Shown one piece after another: positions 25,505-33,922 of a stretch of DNA of 45,426 nucleotides. A model generated the notes under the pieces. The model was not told where the DNA came from. It searched no databases and saw only the letters and a list, made by a program, of their open reading frames with translations. Numbering within the stretch: the first letter of the stretch is position 1; each line of letters opens with the position of its first letter. Source of the DNA: Gammaproteobacteria bacterium (GTDB lineage Bacteria > Pseudomonadota > Gammaproteobacteria > Pseudomonadales > Pseudohongiellaceae); contig JAESQX010000108.1 of assembly GCA_016764875.1 (NCBI GenBank), positions 1 through 45,426 on the forward strand, written 5' to 3'. The translations under genes were made by a program, and so were the position numbers.

Positions 25505-27334
25505 TTGCAAGAACAGTCCTCTGAAAACCAGGTTTCCAAATATCTATCAGTATTCAAGTACAGCAAGATTGCACTTGAGATCGTCTGGAGTACCAGCGCG
25601 GCCCTGACAATTGTTCTGGGGTTGGCAACTCTGATTGCTGGTTTAATGCCCGCAGCCATCGCCTTTGTTGGTCAGTTCATTGTAGATGCTGTTGTTACCG
25701 CAGTTCAGCAATCCGGTGACGTACGCGATCAAGCCCGGGCTGAGGTATTATTTTACGTTCTACTGGAGGCCGCTCTGGTGGTGCTGATGACGGCGGCGCA
25801 AAAAGTGAATTCCGTATGTCAGTCCATCCTGCGGGTGCTTCTGGGAAACAAGGTTAACGTCATGATTCTGGAAAAAGCCCTGACCCTGGAACTGGCGCAT
25901 TTCGAAGATTCAGAATATTACGACAAACTGGTGAGGGCGCGGCGGGAGGCATCCAGTCGCCCATTGAGCCTGGTGATAAAGACCTTTGATGTGATGAAGG
26001 ACTTTATTTCCCTTATTGCTGTGGGTGCCCTGCTGTTTCAATTTTCACCCTATGCCGTATTACTGTTAGGGCTGGCCGGTGTACCCGCCTTCATAGCGGA
26101 GGCAAAATTTTCCGGTGAAGCATTCAGGATCTATCGTCGCCGCTCGGCGGAACGGCGTATGCAGATCTACCTGGAAATGGTGCTGACCCGGGAAGACGGG
26201 GTAAAAGAAGTCAAGTTGTTACAACTGGGCAATTTATTTCTCAAGCGCTATGTGGATATATTCAAGAACATATATGCTGAAGACAGAAACTTGGTGCTAC
26301 GGCGGGGTTTCTGGGGATTTGTGCTTGGCTTGTTTGCCAGTGCCGCCTTTTATTTCGCCTATGGCTGGGTGGCTTTCGCCGCCATTGCAGCCACTATTAC
26401 CATCGGGCAAATGACCATGTATGTTGCTCTATTCAGACAAGGGCAAAATTCCGTCACCAACAGCCTGACTTCCATCAATGGCATGTACGAAGATAATCTC
26501 TATTTGTCTAACCTGACTGAGTACCTCTCTCATAAAGTAAGCGAGCCCACTGGCAATAAAATATCAGGCCCGGACCCTGATGATGGGATCCGCTTTGAAC
26601 ATGTAAGTTTTTATTATCCCCGGAGCACAAGGCCGGCTTTGAGTGATATCAATCTCCATATAAAACCCGGAGAAAGTCTGGCTATTGTGGGAGAAAATGG
26701 CAGTGGCAAGACTACGTTAATAAAACTGTTAACCCGTCTGTACAGCCCAACCGAGGGCAGCATCTATTTTGAAGGTCTTGATCTTAAAGAGTGGGACCTG
26801 GATACTTTGCGACGGAAAACCGGGGTTATTTTTCAGGATTTTGCCCGTTACCAGTTTATGGTGAGTGAAAATATTGGAGTGGGCGATGTTGAAAATATAA
26901 ATGATGAAGCCAGAATATCAGAAGCGGCCGTCAAGGGGTTGGCCGCCGATTTTATTGATGACTTACCAGGAGGATTTGAAACCCAGCTTGGCACCTGGTT
27001 CAAGGATGGCAATGAACTGTCGGGAGGGCAATGGCAAAAAATTGCCCTGTCGCGAGCATTTATGCGCAGCGAGGCCGATGTGCTGATACTGGACGAACCA
27101 ACAGCTTCAATCGACGCGAAGGCGGAAGCGGAGATCTTCTCCCATTTCCGTGAACTGACAGAGAACCGCATATCCATCATCATCTCACATCGCTTTTCCA
27201 CCGTAAGAATGGCCGATCATATTATCGTATTGGAAAAAGCAAAAATTACCGAGGAAGGTAGTCACCAGAGCCTGTTAGCCGCCGACGGTCATTATGCAAC
27301 TCTTTTTAAATTGCAGGCAGCGGGTTACCAGTAA
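25505..27334 (+). CDS. ABC exporter (fused permease and ATPase)
   Basis: The 609-residue half-transporter starts at TTG 25505; the next in-frame methionine is well inside the membrane domain, and no ATG lies upstream. The N-terminal half is a six-helix type exporter domain with a long linker (helices around AALTIVLGLATLIAGLMPAA, VLFYVLLEAALVVLMTAA, GALLFQFSPYAVLLLGLAG, FWGFVLGLFASAAFYFAYG). The ATPase carries Walker A GENGSGKTT (396-404), Q-loop FQDF, signature LSGGQ (505-509), Walker B LILDEP (527-532) and SHR H-loop. All catalytic parts look intact. It probably works as a homodimer to export a lipid, peptide or small molecule. A LysE-type exporter gene follows 48 bases after an intervening hairpin. 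Confidence 0.93.
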   Translation: MQEQSSENQVSKYLSVFKYSKIALEIVWSTSAALTIVLGLATLIAGLMPAAIAFVGQFIVDAVVTAVQQSGDVRDQARAEVLFYVLLEAALVVLMTAAQKVNSVCQSILRVLLGNKVNVMILEKALTLELAHFEDSEYYDKLVRARREASSRPLSLVIKTFDVMKDFISLIAVGALLFQFSPYAVLLLGLAGVPAFIAEAKFSGEAFRIYRRRSAERRMQIYLEMVLTREDGVKEVKLLQLGNLFLKRYVDIFKNIYAEDRNLVLRRGFWGFVLGLFASAAFYFAYGWVAFAAIAATITIGQMTMYVALFRQGQNSVTNSLTSINGMYEDNLYLSNLTEYLSHKVSEPTGNKISGPDPDDGIRFEHVSFYYPRSTRPALSDINLHIKPGESLAIVGENGSGKTTLIKLLTRLYSPTEGSIYFEGLDLKEWDLDTLRRKTGVIFQDFARYQFMVSENIGVGDVENINDEARISEAAVKGLAADFIDDLPGGFETQLGTWFKDGNELSGGQWQKIALSRAFMRSEADVLILDEPTASIDAKAEAEIFSHFRELTENRISIIISHRFSTVRMADHIIVLEKAKITEEGSHQSLLAADGHYATLFKLQAAGYQ

Positions 27335-27354
27335 CTGTCCAGGTGACAGTTTTC
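27333..27354 (+). terminator. Hairpin with short T-run after the ABC exporter gene
   Basis: AACTGTC-CAGGT-GACAGTT followed by TTCC, overlapping the stop codon of the ABC exporter gene. The 7-bp stem and short T-run make a weak intrinsic terminator, or partial attenuator, before the LysE-family gene. Confidence 0.5.
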
Positions 27355-27382
27355 CTAAATTGCTTCGGTCTCATAAATTTCT

Positions 27383-28006
27383 ATGGACATGAGTTTTGTC
27401 ACTTATTTTATAGTTGGAACCGTGGTCTGCTTCGCCGGCACTTTACCGTTTGGTCCAATCAATCTCGCCGTAGTAAAAGTCACCGTAGACAAAAATCATT
27501 TGCGGGGTTTTGAAGTCGCCCTGGCAGCATCAGTAGTAGAGATTTTTCAAGCCCTTATTGCTGTCTGGTTTGGCATGGCGATCAGCCGATTCCTGGATGG
27601 CAATACGGTTTTTAAATTTCTGGTTGCTGGGGCCTTCCTGCTTCTTGCCGCCATTATATGGACACGCAAACCCAGCGAGTATAAAGCCGGTGCCGATGAT
27701 CTGGCTGGCTCGGGAATTAAGACCGGATTATTGGTTGCCATCCTGAACCCCCAGGTGATTCCGTTCTGGATTTTTGCCCTGGCAGCCATAAATCAGTACA
27801 CAACTTTACATTATGAAGGCGCCAACTTGGCGGGGTTTCTGGCCGGTGTATTTCTGGGCAAGCTGCTTGCCTTGTCGGGATTTGTAGCCGTCAGTCGATA
27901 CTTGAAGGCCCATTTACAACAAAGCAGCCAGATCGTAAATCGTCTGTTGGCTATAGTTTTGTGTTTTATCGGGGTTACTCAACTGGCGAGGATAGTGTTA
28001 GCCTGA
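27383..28006 (+). CDS. LysE-family transporter
   Basis: LysE/RhtB-type proteins export amino acids or other small metabolites. The 207-residue product has about six hydrophobic segments. The family's N-terminal signature is seen as LPFGPINLAVVKVTVDK (about residues 21-37), and the central conserved GLLVAILNPQVIPFWIFALA (about residues 114-133) matches the LysE family well. It begins at ATG 27383; a second ATG two codons later is also possible. It is 48 bases after the ABC exporter gene on the same strand. The exported substrate is unknown. Confidence 0.86.
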   Translation: MDMSFVTYFIVGTVVCFAGTLPFGPINLAVVKVTVDKNHLRGFEVALAASVVEIFQALIAVWFGMAISRFLDGNTVFKFLVAGAFLLLAAIIWTRKPSEYKAGADDLAGSGIKTGLLVAILNPQVIPFWIFALAAINQYTTLHYEGANLAGFLAGVFLGKLLALSGFVAVSRYLKAHLQQSSQIVNRLLAIVLCFIGVTQLARIVLA

Positions 28007-28061
28007 TTTTAAGGGCTGCCCAGAATAATCAACGTCACTGTTGCTCTCTGCTTCTTTTTAT

Positions 28062-28340
28062 CTAAAGCTTTTTGCCCGCCAGGGTGGGAACCTTGTCGGT
28101 GCGCGTCTCCAGTTTCAGAATGCTAATTAAACGAACACTGCCTTCGCTGTGAAGTACCTCGTGTATTTGCGAGACCGCCGAGAGAATGTCATTCAATTCA
28201 CCCTCGATGTTGGTCCCCGATGCATGTGATTCGATAATAAAGTCATATTCCCGCAGTAGGTCAACGATACGAACAATGTCCTTGCGGACAGAGACTCCGC
28301 TACCAATCGGGATGACTTGAAGTTCGGCAGTAGCTTTCAT
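28062..28340 (-). CDS. MTH1187-family thiamine-binding protein
   Basis: The 92-residue product is a small ferredoxin-like fold protein of the MTH1187/YqgV family, some of whose members bind thiamine. The start MKATAELQVIPIGSGVSV (ATG 28340, GGAG 7 bases upstream) and the core SHASGTNIEGELNDILSAVSQIHE (positions about 39-62) match the family, and the C-terminal VRLISILKLETRTD is the last strand. Members usually form tetramers. It converges with the LysE-family gene across 55 bases. There is no thiamine gene in the window. Confidence 0.86.
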   Translation of the reverse strand: MKATAELQVIPIGSGVSVRKDIVRIVDLLREYDFIIESHASGTNIEGELNDILSAVSQIHEVLHSEGSVRLISILKLETRTDKVPTLAGKKL

Positions 28341-28713
28341 TACTCAACTCCTAAGGTACTGAAACTGATTAGAATCAATTTATTGATTAAATCACAAATT
28401 ATGTTTGTTGCACATTTGTTGAGGTACCTCATGCTAGGCTATTTGTTGTCGTAAAAAGATGCAATTTTCTTCTGGACAGCCCGAAGCGAATAAGGCTCTT
28501 CAGGGGCATGGATTCATAAGGGAGTAAAATTAGACACCCACAATTTCGAGCCAATAAAAACGAAGAGTTAGCTGAATATTCCTGTGAGTGTCCCATTTAT
28601 CACCATTTATCGTTTCTCCCGCCCGAGGGTTTGATTTCTGCTCACTGAGTTTTTGCATATGGACCAAAAGCAGGCGTTAGCTATCGATTTTGCTGAAACA
28701 ACTCATCTACCCA
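28341..28713. other. AT-rich non-coding stretch with an imperfect inverted repeat
   Basis: No gene is supported in these 373 bases. GACACCCACA at 28533-28542 faces TGTGAGTGTC at 28583-28592, a 10-bp inverted repeat with one mismatch around 40 bases, in a style seen in REP/BIME-type intergenic elements. It lies at the left border of the AT-richer QueC-like/GNAT island. Confidence 0.35.
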
Positions 28714-29349
28714 TTACATCGACTTCAATATTTTATGAACCACGACAGCGGCATAGTGAAGACTCGCATCATCATGATAGTAATTGGGAATAACATGATT
28801 TTCATCTGGAACAAAAAAATTTAACCGGCGATAAAGCTCCATAAAAGGGTCAACGAAACGTTCGCCCCTTTTCAAAAATACATACTCTTTGGCATCTGTA
28901 TGACCATATTTATTGCAATACCTAGCATAACCAGGGATGACTGCTCCAGCGGTTACAAATGAATAATTCAAATCTGTAGTCACGTGAACAATGTTTTTAA
29001 TCAATAATTCAAAGATGCCTTTGCCTCGATGCATTTTGTCTATGCCTGCTGAAACGATATACAGCGAGTTATAATGATTGGGTTCTTGCATAGGTGGTAA
29101 GTATCCTTCACCGGTCACTTCGTTCCATGTGGAAAAGGAACCAGGTTGGTCCATCTTATATACCATTGGGCACGTGGTAAGGGTTCCAACGATAGTGTTG
29201 TCTGCTTCAGCAACAATAAATCCGGTTGAGAATTTTTCAAGTCGCGACTCCATTTTTTCTTGTGATGCGCGCTCCTCTTCAGGCCAGCTTTGTTCGACAC
29301 GCATGATCCCACTAATGTCTTTTTTGTTAGCTTTGCGTACCGTTATCAT
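28714..29349 (-). CDS. GNAT-family acetyltransferase coupled to a QueC-like gene
   Basis: The 211-residue product is a GNAT fold. The acetyl-CoA pyrophosphate-binding motif A is HRGKGI (residues 107-112) after strand NSLYIVSAGIDKM; the N-terminal part VRKANKKDISGIMRVEQSWP is also typical. Its ATG (29347-29349) shares one base with the TGA of the upstream gene (TGATG), which implies translational coupling. The acceptor is unknown. Later conserved-looking stretches are VTAGAVIPGYARYCNKYG and YHDDASLHYAAVVV. The C-terminal ~70 residues (RRLNFFVPDENH and onward) go beyond the minimal GNAT domain. Because of the coupling, it likely modifies the product of the PP-loop enzyme, or shares its substrate. 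Base composition is AT-richer than the flanks. Confidence 0.85.
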   Translation of the reverse strand: MITVRKANKKDISGIMRVEQSWPEEERASQEKMESRLEKFSTGFIVAEADNTIVGTLTTCPMVYKMDQPGSFSTWNEVTGEGYLPPMQEPNHYNSLYIVSAGIDKMHRGKGIFELLIKNIVHVTTDLNYSFVTAGAVIPGYARYCNKYGHTDAKEYVFLKRGERFVDPFMELYRRLNFFVPDENHVIPNYYHDDASLHYAAVVVHKILKSM

Positions 29350-30476
29350 CAGTCGTTTCCAAATTTATCTAATTTTAAATAGGTTGATTTTAACATTCCG
29401 TTAAAAAGTTTTTTATCGGTATGAACCAATCGACGGCGCCATTGCTCGCGACGTCTTAGCTGCTGTAGTACGTCGTAGATATCTGACTTTTTGTAATTGT
29501 CAGCCAATTTGACTAAGTCATCTATTAAATGGTCTTCAAGTTCGTGATAACTTCGAAGTCTTCTTATGGGGTCTAGAGAGTCCAGTCTTGGGAAAGATGG
29601 GGTTTGGAGATCCAAAATTTCTAGAATCAGCATGGTTTGAAGGCATTTATGACATTTGCCACAGTTGTATCCCCGATCTTGCCAACATACACGAAGGTTA
29701 TTCAGGGCGTTTGGCCACGTTGTAGCAATCTTTTTTATTTTCTCAAAGCGATGGATGCCGCCATCATAGATGAGCTCTGTACTTTCCGTTGACCACAAGG
29801 GGTCGGTTAAAGGATGGCTACCGTCTGGAACAAGCGAGTCAAACGGTTGTGATGCAGGAATGTAATGAATAGGGAAACCGAGATGAAGGGCCATGTAAGC
29901 GAGGCCGGAGCCACAATAATGCGCCATCCACTTCAACCCTTTCGGATGGCACCAATCGCGAATATTTGTTTGAATAGGAATCAGTGTTTTGCCGAGTTCT
30001 GCGGCCAGTTCTTCGTTTTTTTCTAAAGCTTGTTGATATAGAGGTTGGTTGTCTACCTGAATGTCCACTCCTTGGGCAAAAACAAGGTGAGTGATTTCTT
30101 TTTGATGGGAGAGCAAAGTGTAGGCGCCATCAACACCTCCAGAAAAAAAAGAAGCAACTCCGCTTCGATTGGCATCAGTGGTCGTCACCTCAGCATGAAT
30201 CTCGACCGGTTTTAAATGAGGAAACCAGCATTGATAAATTTGCTGCAATTGCGTAATTCCACGTAGAAGTTTAGGCGATACAGGATAACTGGAAGGAAGC
30301 TCGATAGGTTCCCCTGTCTGCATGGCGGGGAGAAGTAGTGCGGCAATGTAAGGATCTCCTCGTTGCTTCGGAACATATTCCGAGGGCACGCGAATCCACA
30401 ACTCGAAATTTTCAATGAAACAGGAAATCTGAATTTGATTTCCATGAGATTTTATTTCAATTTTGCTAATTTTCAT
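29349..30476 (-). CDS. QueC-like PP-loop ATP pyrophosphatase of unknown substrate
   Basis: PP-loop enzymes adenylate a substrate with ATP. The 375-residue product has a 100-residue N-terminal part of its own, then the PP-loop FFSGGVDGAY (motif SGGVDG, residues 112-117, where the usual final Ser is Gly). A downstream zinc site is Cys264-x7-Cys272-x2-Cys275-x2-Cys278 (NCGKCHKC), as in QueC, which makes preQ0. Between them lie PIQTNIRDW, IPASQPFDSLVPDGSHPLTD and PLWSTESTE. The substrate is unknown. Motif blocks such as WMAHYCGSGLAYMALHLG suggest a family I have seen annotated only as hypothetical. The genes queD/queE/queF and the Qat or CBASS partners are not nearby. Translation is coupled to the GNAT gene. 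ATG 30476 has a weak AAGA site. Confidence 0.82.
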   Translation of the reverse strand: MKISKIEIKSHGNQIQISCFIENFELWIRVPSEYVPKQRGDPYIAALLLPAMQTGEPIELPSSYPVSPKLLRGITQLQQIYQCWFPHLKPVEIHAEVTTTDANRSGVASFFSGGVDGAYTLLSHQKEITHLVFAQGVDIQVDNQPLYQQALEKNEELAAELGKTLIPIQTNIRDWCHPKGLKWMAHYCGSGLAYMALHLGFPIHYIPASQPFDSLVPDGSHPLTDPLWSTESTELIYDGGIHRFEKIKKIATTWPNALNNLRVCWQDRGYNCGKCHKCLQTMLILEILDLQTPSFPRLDSLDPIRRLRSYHELEDHLIDDLVKLADNYKKSDIYDVLQQLRRREQWRRRLVHTDKKLFNGMLKSTYLKLDKFGND

Positions 30477-30977
30477 TTCTTAAGAGAGCCGAAAAATTAT
30501 GTCTGGTGAATCCTCCCGCACAGACTGCCCATGATGGTGGAACCATAATGCGATAATTGCAACTCAATGAGTTTTTTACTCTGTGGAACAGTCTAGCATG
30601 GTACTCATTGTCTTTATAAGTACGCTAAAAAGATGGGGCTTTTAAAGGTGTTGAATAAATCTCACACAAAGTTTGTATGCCTGGGAAAAAGAAGCACAAG
30701 CCAGGCTTGGCCAATCATAATAAAGGATAGGAGACCCATAAGAATCAACCAATAATGGTTCTTTCTATAGCCTATTTATGATAATTATTCTTACTACAAA
30801 TATGTGATGGCAGCTATTGGATTGTTAACTGATCCAGCAATAAAGATACAAGCTCCTATCCGATCAACTTGAAGCAACAAAGACGCCTCTGTGCATGGAT
30901 ACATATACTTTCGGTATCAAGTTGGCTACTCTTGCCATGCAGTTTGCTTCCTGTCTCTGCGAGAGGTTTAACTTAGA
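30477..30977. other. AT-rich non-coding stretch upstream of the QueC-like gene
   Basis: I see no gene in these 501 bases. They must hold the promoter of the QueC-like/GNAT pair (minus) and of the zinc-ribbon gene (plus), but no hexamer pair is convincing. GGATAGGAG at 30725-30733 and CTCCTATCC at 30853-30861 are perfect 9-bp inverted copies 119 bases apart, without target-site duplications. The composition is AT-rich compared with flanking genes. Confidence 0.35.
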
Positions 30978-31343
30978 GTGTCAGCTGATAATAACAATAT
31001 CACCCCGCCGCAGAATCCTGATCTCCTTGATCCCCAAAAACAGCAGGCGTTACACAAGATAAACCGGGCGCGAAGCCGCTTGATGGTTTGTTTCTGGACC
31101 TTGCCGATTTACGTGGTTGCTCTGGTGTTGTTGCTCAATGAGGGGCGCAGCGGGACGGTCTTCATGCTTGTCTACATGGGGGTATACGCGCTGTTTGCTA
31201 TTGATATGGTGATTCGGGAATGCCCTGGTTGTCGTAACCAGTTTTTCGTAAAAGGCTTTTTTTTGAATTGCTTTACTCGAACCTGCATGCACTGTGGTTT
31301 GAGTTGCCGCGATTCCAATCCACCATCAAAACCAGATGCCTAG
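30978..31343 (+). CDS. Small membrane protein with a C-terminal zinc-ribbon-like motif
   Basis: The 121-residue product starts at a GTG (30978), preceded by GAGAGG at about 11 bases. Two hydrophobic segments (about residues 37-53 and 58-77) suggest a hairpin in the inner membrane. After them, ECPGC (Cys82, Cys85) and RTCMHCGLSC (Cys103, Cys106, Cys110) form two CxxC pairs 17 residues apart, arranged like a zinc ribbon. The N-terminus is proline- and asparagine-rich (NNNITPPQNPDLLDPQ). It converges with the ABC-2 permease gene, with a 48-base gap. I do not recognise a characterised family; a metal-binding or redox-sensing membrane protein is possible. Confidence 0.7.
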   Translation: MSADNNNITPPQNPDLLDPQKQQALHKINRARSRLMVCFWTLPIYVVALVLLLNEGRSGTVFMLVYMGVYALFAIDMVIRECPGCRNQFFVKGFFLNCFTRTCMHCGLSCRDSNPPSKPDA

Positions 31344-31391
31344 ACAGGCTTTCAGGGAGCTTCTGTCTATACAGATTTACCCTGATTCGGA

Positions 31392-32975
31392 TTATTCACC
31401 CCTGCGCATTAACTGGAAAAGCTCCAGTATTCTTGGTGGCTGGCCGGTGCGCAATACTCCCTGTCTGAACACACGTCCCGACAGCCACAGCACGAAGACA
31501 ATGCTCAATACAAGCACAATTGTAGTGCCTATAACATCAACCATTGGGGGGTTGGCTGCCGCGCGGTTCATCATCAAATAGGGTGTAAAAAGCGGGAACC
31601 AGGACATGATTCTGAATACGGTATTATTTGGATCCATCACCACGAAAGGCATTACCGTCAGGGGAATCAGCAACATTATTATCATCGGCATCATTAGTAT
31701 CTGAGCTTCTTTAATGGTATTGCACAGGCTTCCGATTGCCAGAAATACACCTGAATAGAGTGCGTAACCGGCCAGGGTATAAAATATAAACCAGGGAATT
31801 AGCTCGGAGTCAAAAATCACTTCCAGAATCCGGGTAATGGCTTGGGTTTCCGGTGTCTGATAAAAAAGCAGAAACATAACAAGAGTCGATATCCAGACAA
31901 TTATTGTCGTCAGACTGCTGAGTCCGATGCCCAGTAATTTACCCATCATCAGTTCGCCGGGGGTAACCGAGGCCAACAGCACTTCAATGATACGATTTGA
32001 TTTTTCTTCAATAGTATTGCTGAGTAAGTACTGCACACTTTGCATCAGCACAATGAACATAAAGTAGACAAAGCCGATGGGGGCAAATTGTTGATAGGCG
32101 TCAGCCAGGCTGAAACCTTCTTCTCCTTCACCGGCGGTTGGGTCCAGCCTGCTCAGGGGTAGGCGGGTGCGTTGGATGTTTCTCACTACAGTGGTATCGA
32201 ACCCATTTTTGACAAATTCATTACGGCGAATCTCGCGGTTGATACTGCGCTCAATGGCATTGGGCAACCGTGTGTCGGTAAGGTTTCGCCCCCAGTACTG
32301 AATGCCGATTCGGGGATTGCTGCTCTGCGTAGGCATGGTATTTGGTCTGGTTATATAGTTATCAACATCGGCAGGAATCAGGATCAAGGCGAATACCTCA
32401 CCTTTCCTTCCGTCCACCAGAATTTCGCGTTCGCCACTAAGATAGGGACGCAATTGCTCAACGATTTCATCGGGGCTGTCACTGTCATTGATACCCTCAG
32501 GGAGTGTTGCTGCAATGAACTGCTGAGGGGGATGCACGAACGGCGGCGCGTTTTCCCTGAGGTATGGAGCCGCCATGGTCAATGCGAAATCAAGGCCACC
32601 ATTGACAATCCACTCATTCAGGGCGCTTACCTCATCAGCCCCCACATCGTCGATCAATTGATCAGCCGCCGAGCTTGTATTGGCAGCGGTGAGTCGCAGA
32701 TCAGTTTCTTTTCGGTTGTCGAGCAGATAACTAATGAATTCCTGCAGGATCTTGCGCTGAAATTCCAGATCGATCGCGGCCTGAACAGCCTGCTCGTAAC
32801 GACCGGTTTGATCCACCAGCAGGTAATAGCGGGTAGGGGTCACCTGTGACAGTTTGCTTTGTACAAAGAAAATGCCAATAAAAATTATCGGCACCATGAG
32901 TATTCCTGCCCAGAAACTTTTGGTGCGCACGTTCTCCATGTATTCACGCCAGGCGATCAATCGCACAATTCTCAT
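31392..32975 (-). CDS. ABC-2 type permease (NatB-like)
   Basis: The product has about 527 residues and is the membrane partner of the ATPase encoded immediately upstream. It has one N-terminal helix (SFWAGILMVPIIFIGIFFV), a large extracytoplasmic domain of about 250 residues, then a bundle of five helices (FAPIGFVYFMFIVLMQSVQYL, IGLSSLTTIIVWISTLVMFLLF, AGYALYSGVFLAIGSL, MIIMLLIPLTVMPF, TIVLVLSIVFVLWL). This is the NatB/ABC-2 arrangement. I prefer the ATG at 32975, which overlaps the ATPase TGA by one base (TGATG), over a GTG one codon earlier. A sodium or drug/lipid export role is possible; the substrate is unknown. Confidence 0.87.
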   Translation of the reverse strand: MRIVRLIAWREYMENVRTKSFWAGILMVPIIFIGIFFVQSKLSQVTPTRYYLLVDQTGRYEQAVQAAIDLEFQRKILQEFISYLLDNRKETDLRLTAANTSSAADQLIDDVGADEVSALNEWIVNGGLDFALTMAAPYLRENAPPFVHPPQQFIAATLPEGINDSDSPDEIVEQLRPYLSGEREILVDGRKGEVFALILIPADVDNYITRPNTMPTQSSNPRIGIQYWGRNLTDTRLPNAIERSINREIRRNEFVKNGFDTTVVRNIQRTRLPLSRLDPTAGEGEEGFSLADAYQQFAPIGFVYFMFIVLMQSVQYLLSNTIEEKSNRIIEVLLASVTPGELMMGKLLGIGLSSLTTIIVWISTLVMFLLFYQTPETQAITRILEVIFDSELIPWFIFYTLAGYALYSGVFLAIGSLCNTIKEAQILMMPMIIMLLIPLTVMPFVVMDPNNTVFRIMSWFPLFTPYLMMNRAAANPPMVDVIGTTIVLVLSIVFVLWLSGRVFRQGVLRTGQPPRILELFQLMRRGE

Positions 32976-33922
32976 CACAACCTCTGCTCCCAGGCACTAT
33001 CCCCTACAAGGTGAACAAAAACATCGTGCAGGCTTGGCTCGGCGTATTCAAATCGGCTCAGTGCGATATTGTGATCAAAACAATGTTTTAGAATGTCCTG
33101 TGGATGGGTATCCTTCGGGATATGCACCAGGTAACTTGGATCGAGGCCCGGTTCAACCGGCACTTTGCTAACCTCGGTAATATTCTCCAGGGATTGAAGG
33201 CTATCTATGCTACCGCGGGTTTCCAGCAGGATTCGCCTTGGAATCAGGCTCTTTGCTTCGGCAACCGTACCATCGAAAATTTTCTGCCCCTTGGCTATCA
33301 GTAATATCCGGTCACATAATCTTTCTGCATGTTCCATTATGTGAGTAGAAAAAATAACGGTCTGGCCATTGTCTGCCATATCCCGAATCAAGGTTTCCAG
33401 GACCTGCTGGTTAATGGGATCAAGGCCGGAAAAGGGTTCGTCAAGAATTACCAGAGAAGGGTTGTGAGCTATGGTGGATAATACCTGGACTTTTTGTGCC
33501 ATCCCCTTGGACAGGGTCTCCACCAGGGCATCGGCGAAATCATTTAAATCATATTTTTCCAATAACTCATCAGTACGTGTTTGTGCCGCTTTTTTTGTCA
33601 TGCCCTTGAGCATGGCGAAATAAGTAATGACGGCATTGACCGCCATTTTTTTATAAAGGCCCTTTTCCTCGGGTAAGTAACCTATTTCGTGGCGTACATC
33701 CAGAGCGGAGGAACCCCCCATAATTGAAATAGTTCCGGCACTGGGCTTGATGATATCCAGGATCATTCTGATGGTGGTGGTTTTACCGGCACCATTGGGA
33801 CCGAGAAAGCCGTATATGGATCCTTTTGGAATTGTCAGACTGATATCTTTAACCGCCGTGAACTTTCCGTAGTTCTTGCGGACGTTCTTCAGCTCAAGTA
33901 CCTGTTCTTGGGTATGTGTCAT
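32975..33922 (-). CDS. ABC transporter ATP-binding protein (NatA-like)
   Basis: The 315-residue ATPase has Walker A GPNGAGKTTT (residues 41-50), Q-loop region IGYLPEEKGLYKKM (Gln replaced by Glu in LPEE, as in related ABC-2 ATPases), signature LSKGMAQK (137-144), Walker B VILDEP (158-163) and FSTH H-loop. The last ~80 residues form the extra domain (DUF4162-type) common in NatA-like ATPases. It is translationally coupled to the permease gene. Together they probably form an ABC-2 exporter. Confidence 0.92.
   Translation of the reverse strand: MTHTQEQVLELKNVRKNYGKFTAVKDISLTIPKGSIYGFLGPNGAGKTTTIRMILDIIKPSAGTISIMGGSSALDVRHEIGYLPEEKGLYKKMAVNAVITYFAMLKGMTKKAAQTRTDELLEKYDLNDFADALVETLSKGMAQKVQVLSTIAHNPSLVILDEPFSGLDPINQQVLETLIRDMADNGQTVIFSTHIMEHAERLCDRILLIAKGQKIFDGTVAEAKSLIPRRILLETRGSIDSLQSLENITEVSKVPVEPGLDPSYLVHIPKDTHPQDILKHCFDHNIALSRFEYAEPSLHDVFVHLVGDSAWEQRL

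Noticed and set aside
28660-28791. A 43-codon plus-strand frame starting ATGGACCAAAAGCAG
   Set aside because: It overlaps the 3' end of the GNAT gene antisense and has no convincing ribosome-binding site or family.
30725-30861. 9-bp perfect inverted repeats (GGATAGGAG / CTCCTATCC) bounding 137 bases, as a small transposable element
   Set aside because: No target-site duplication flanks them, the interior shows no known element and no second copy is seen in the window.
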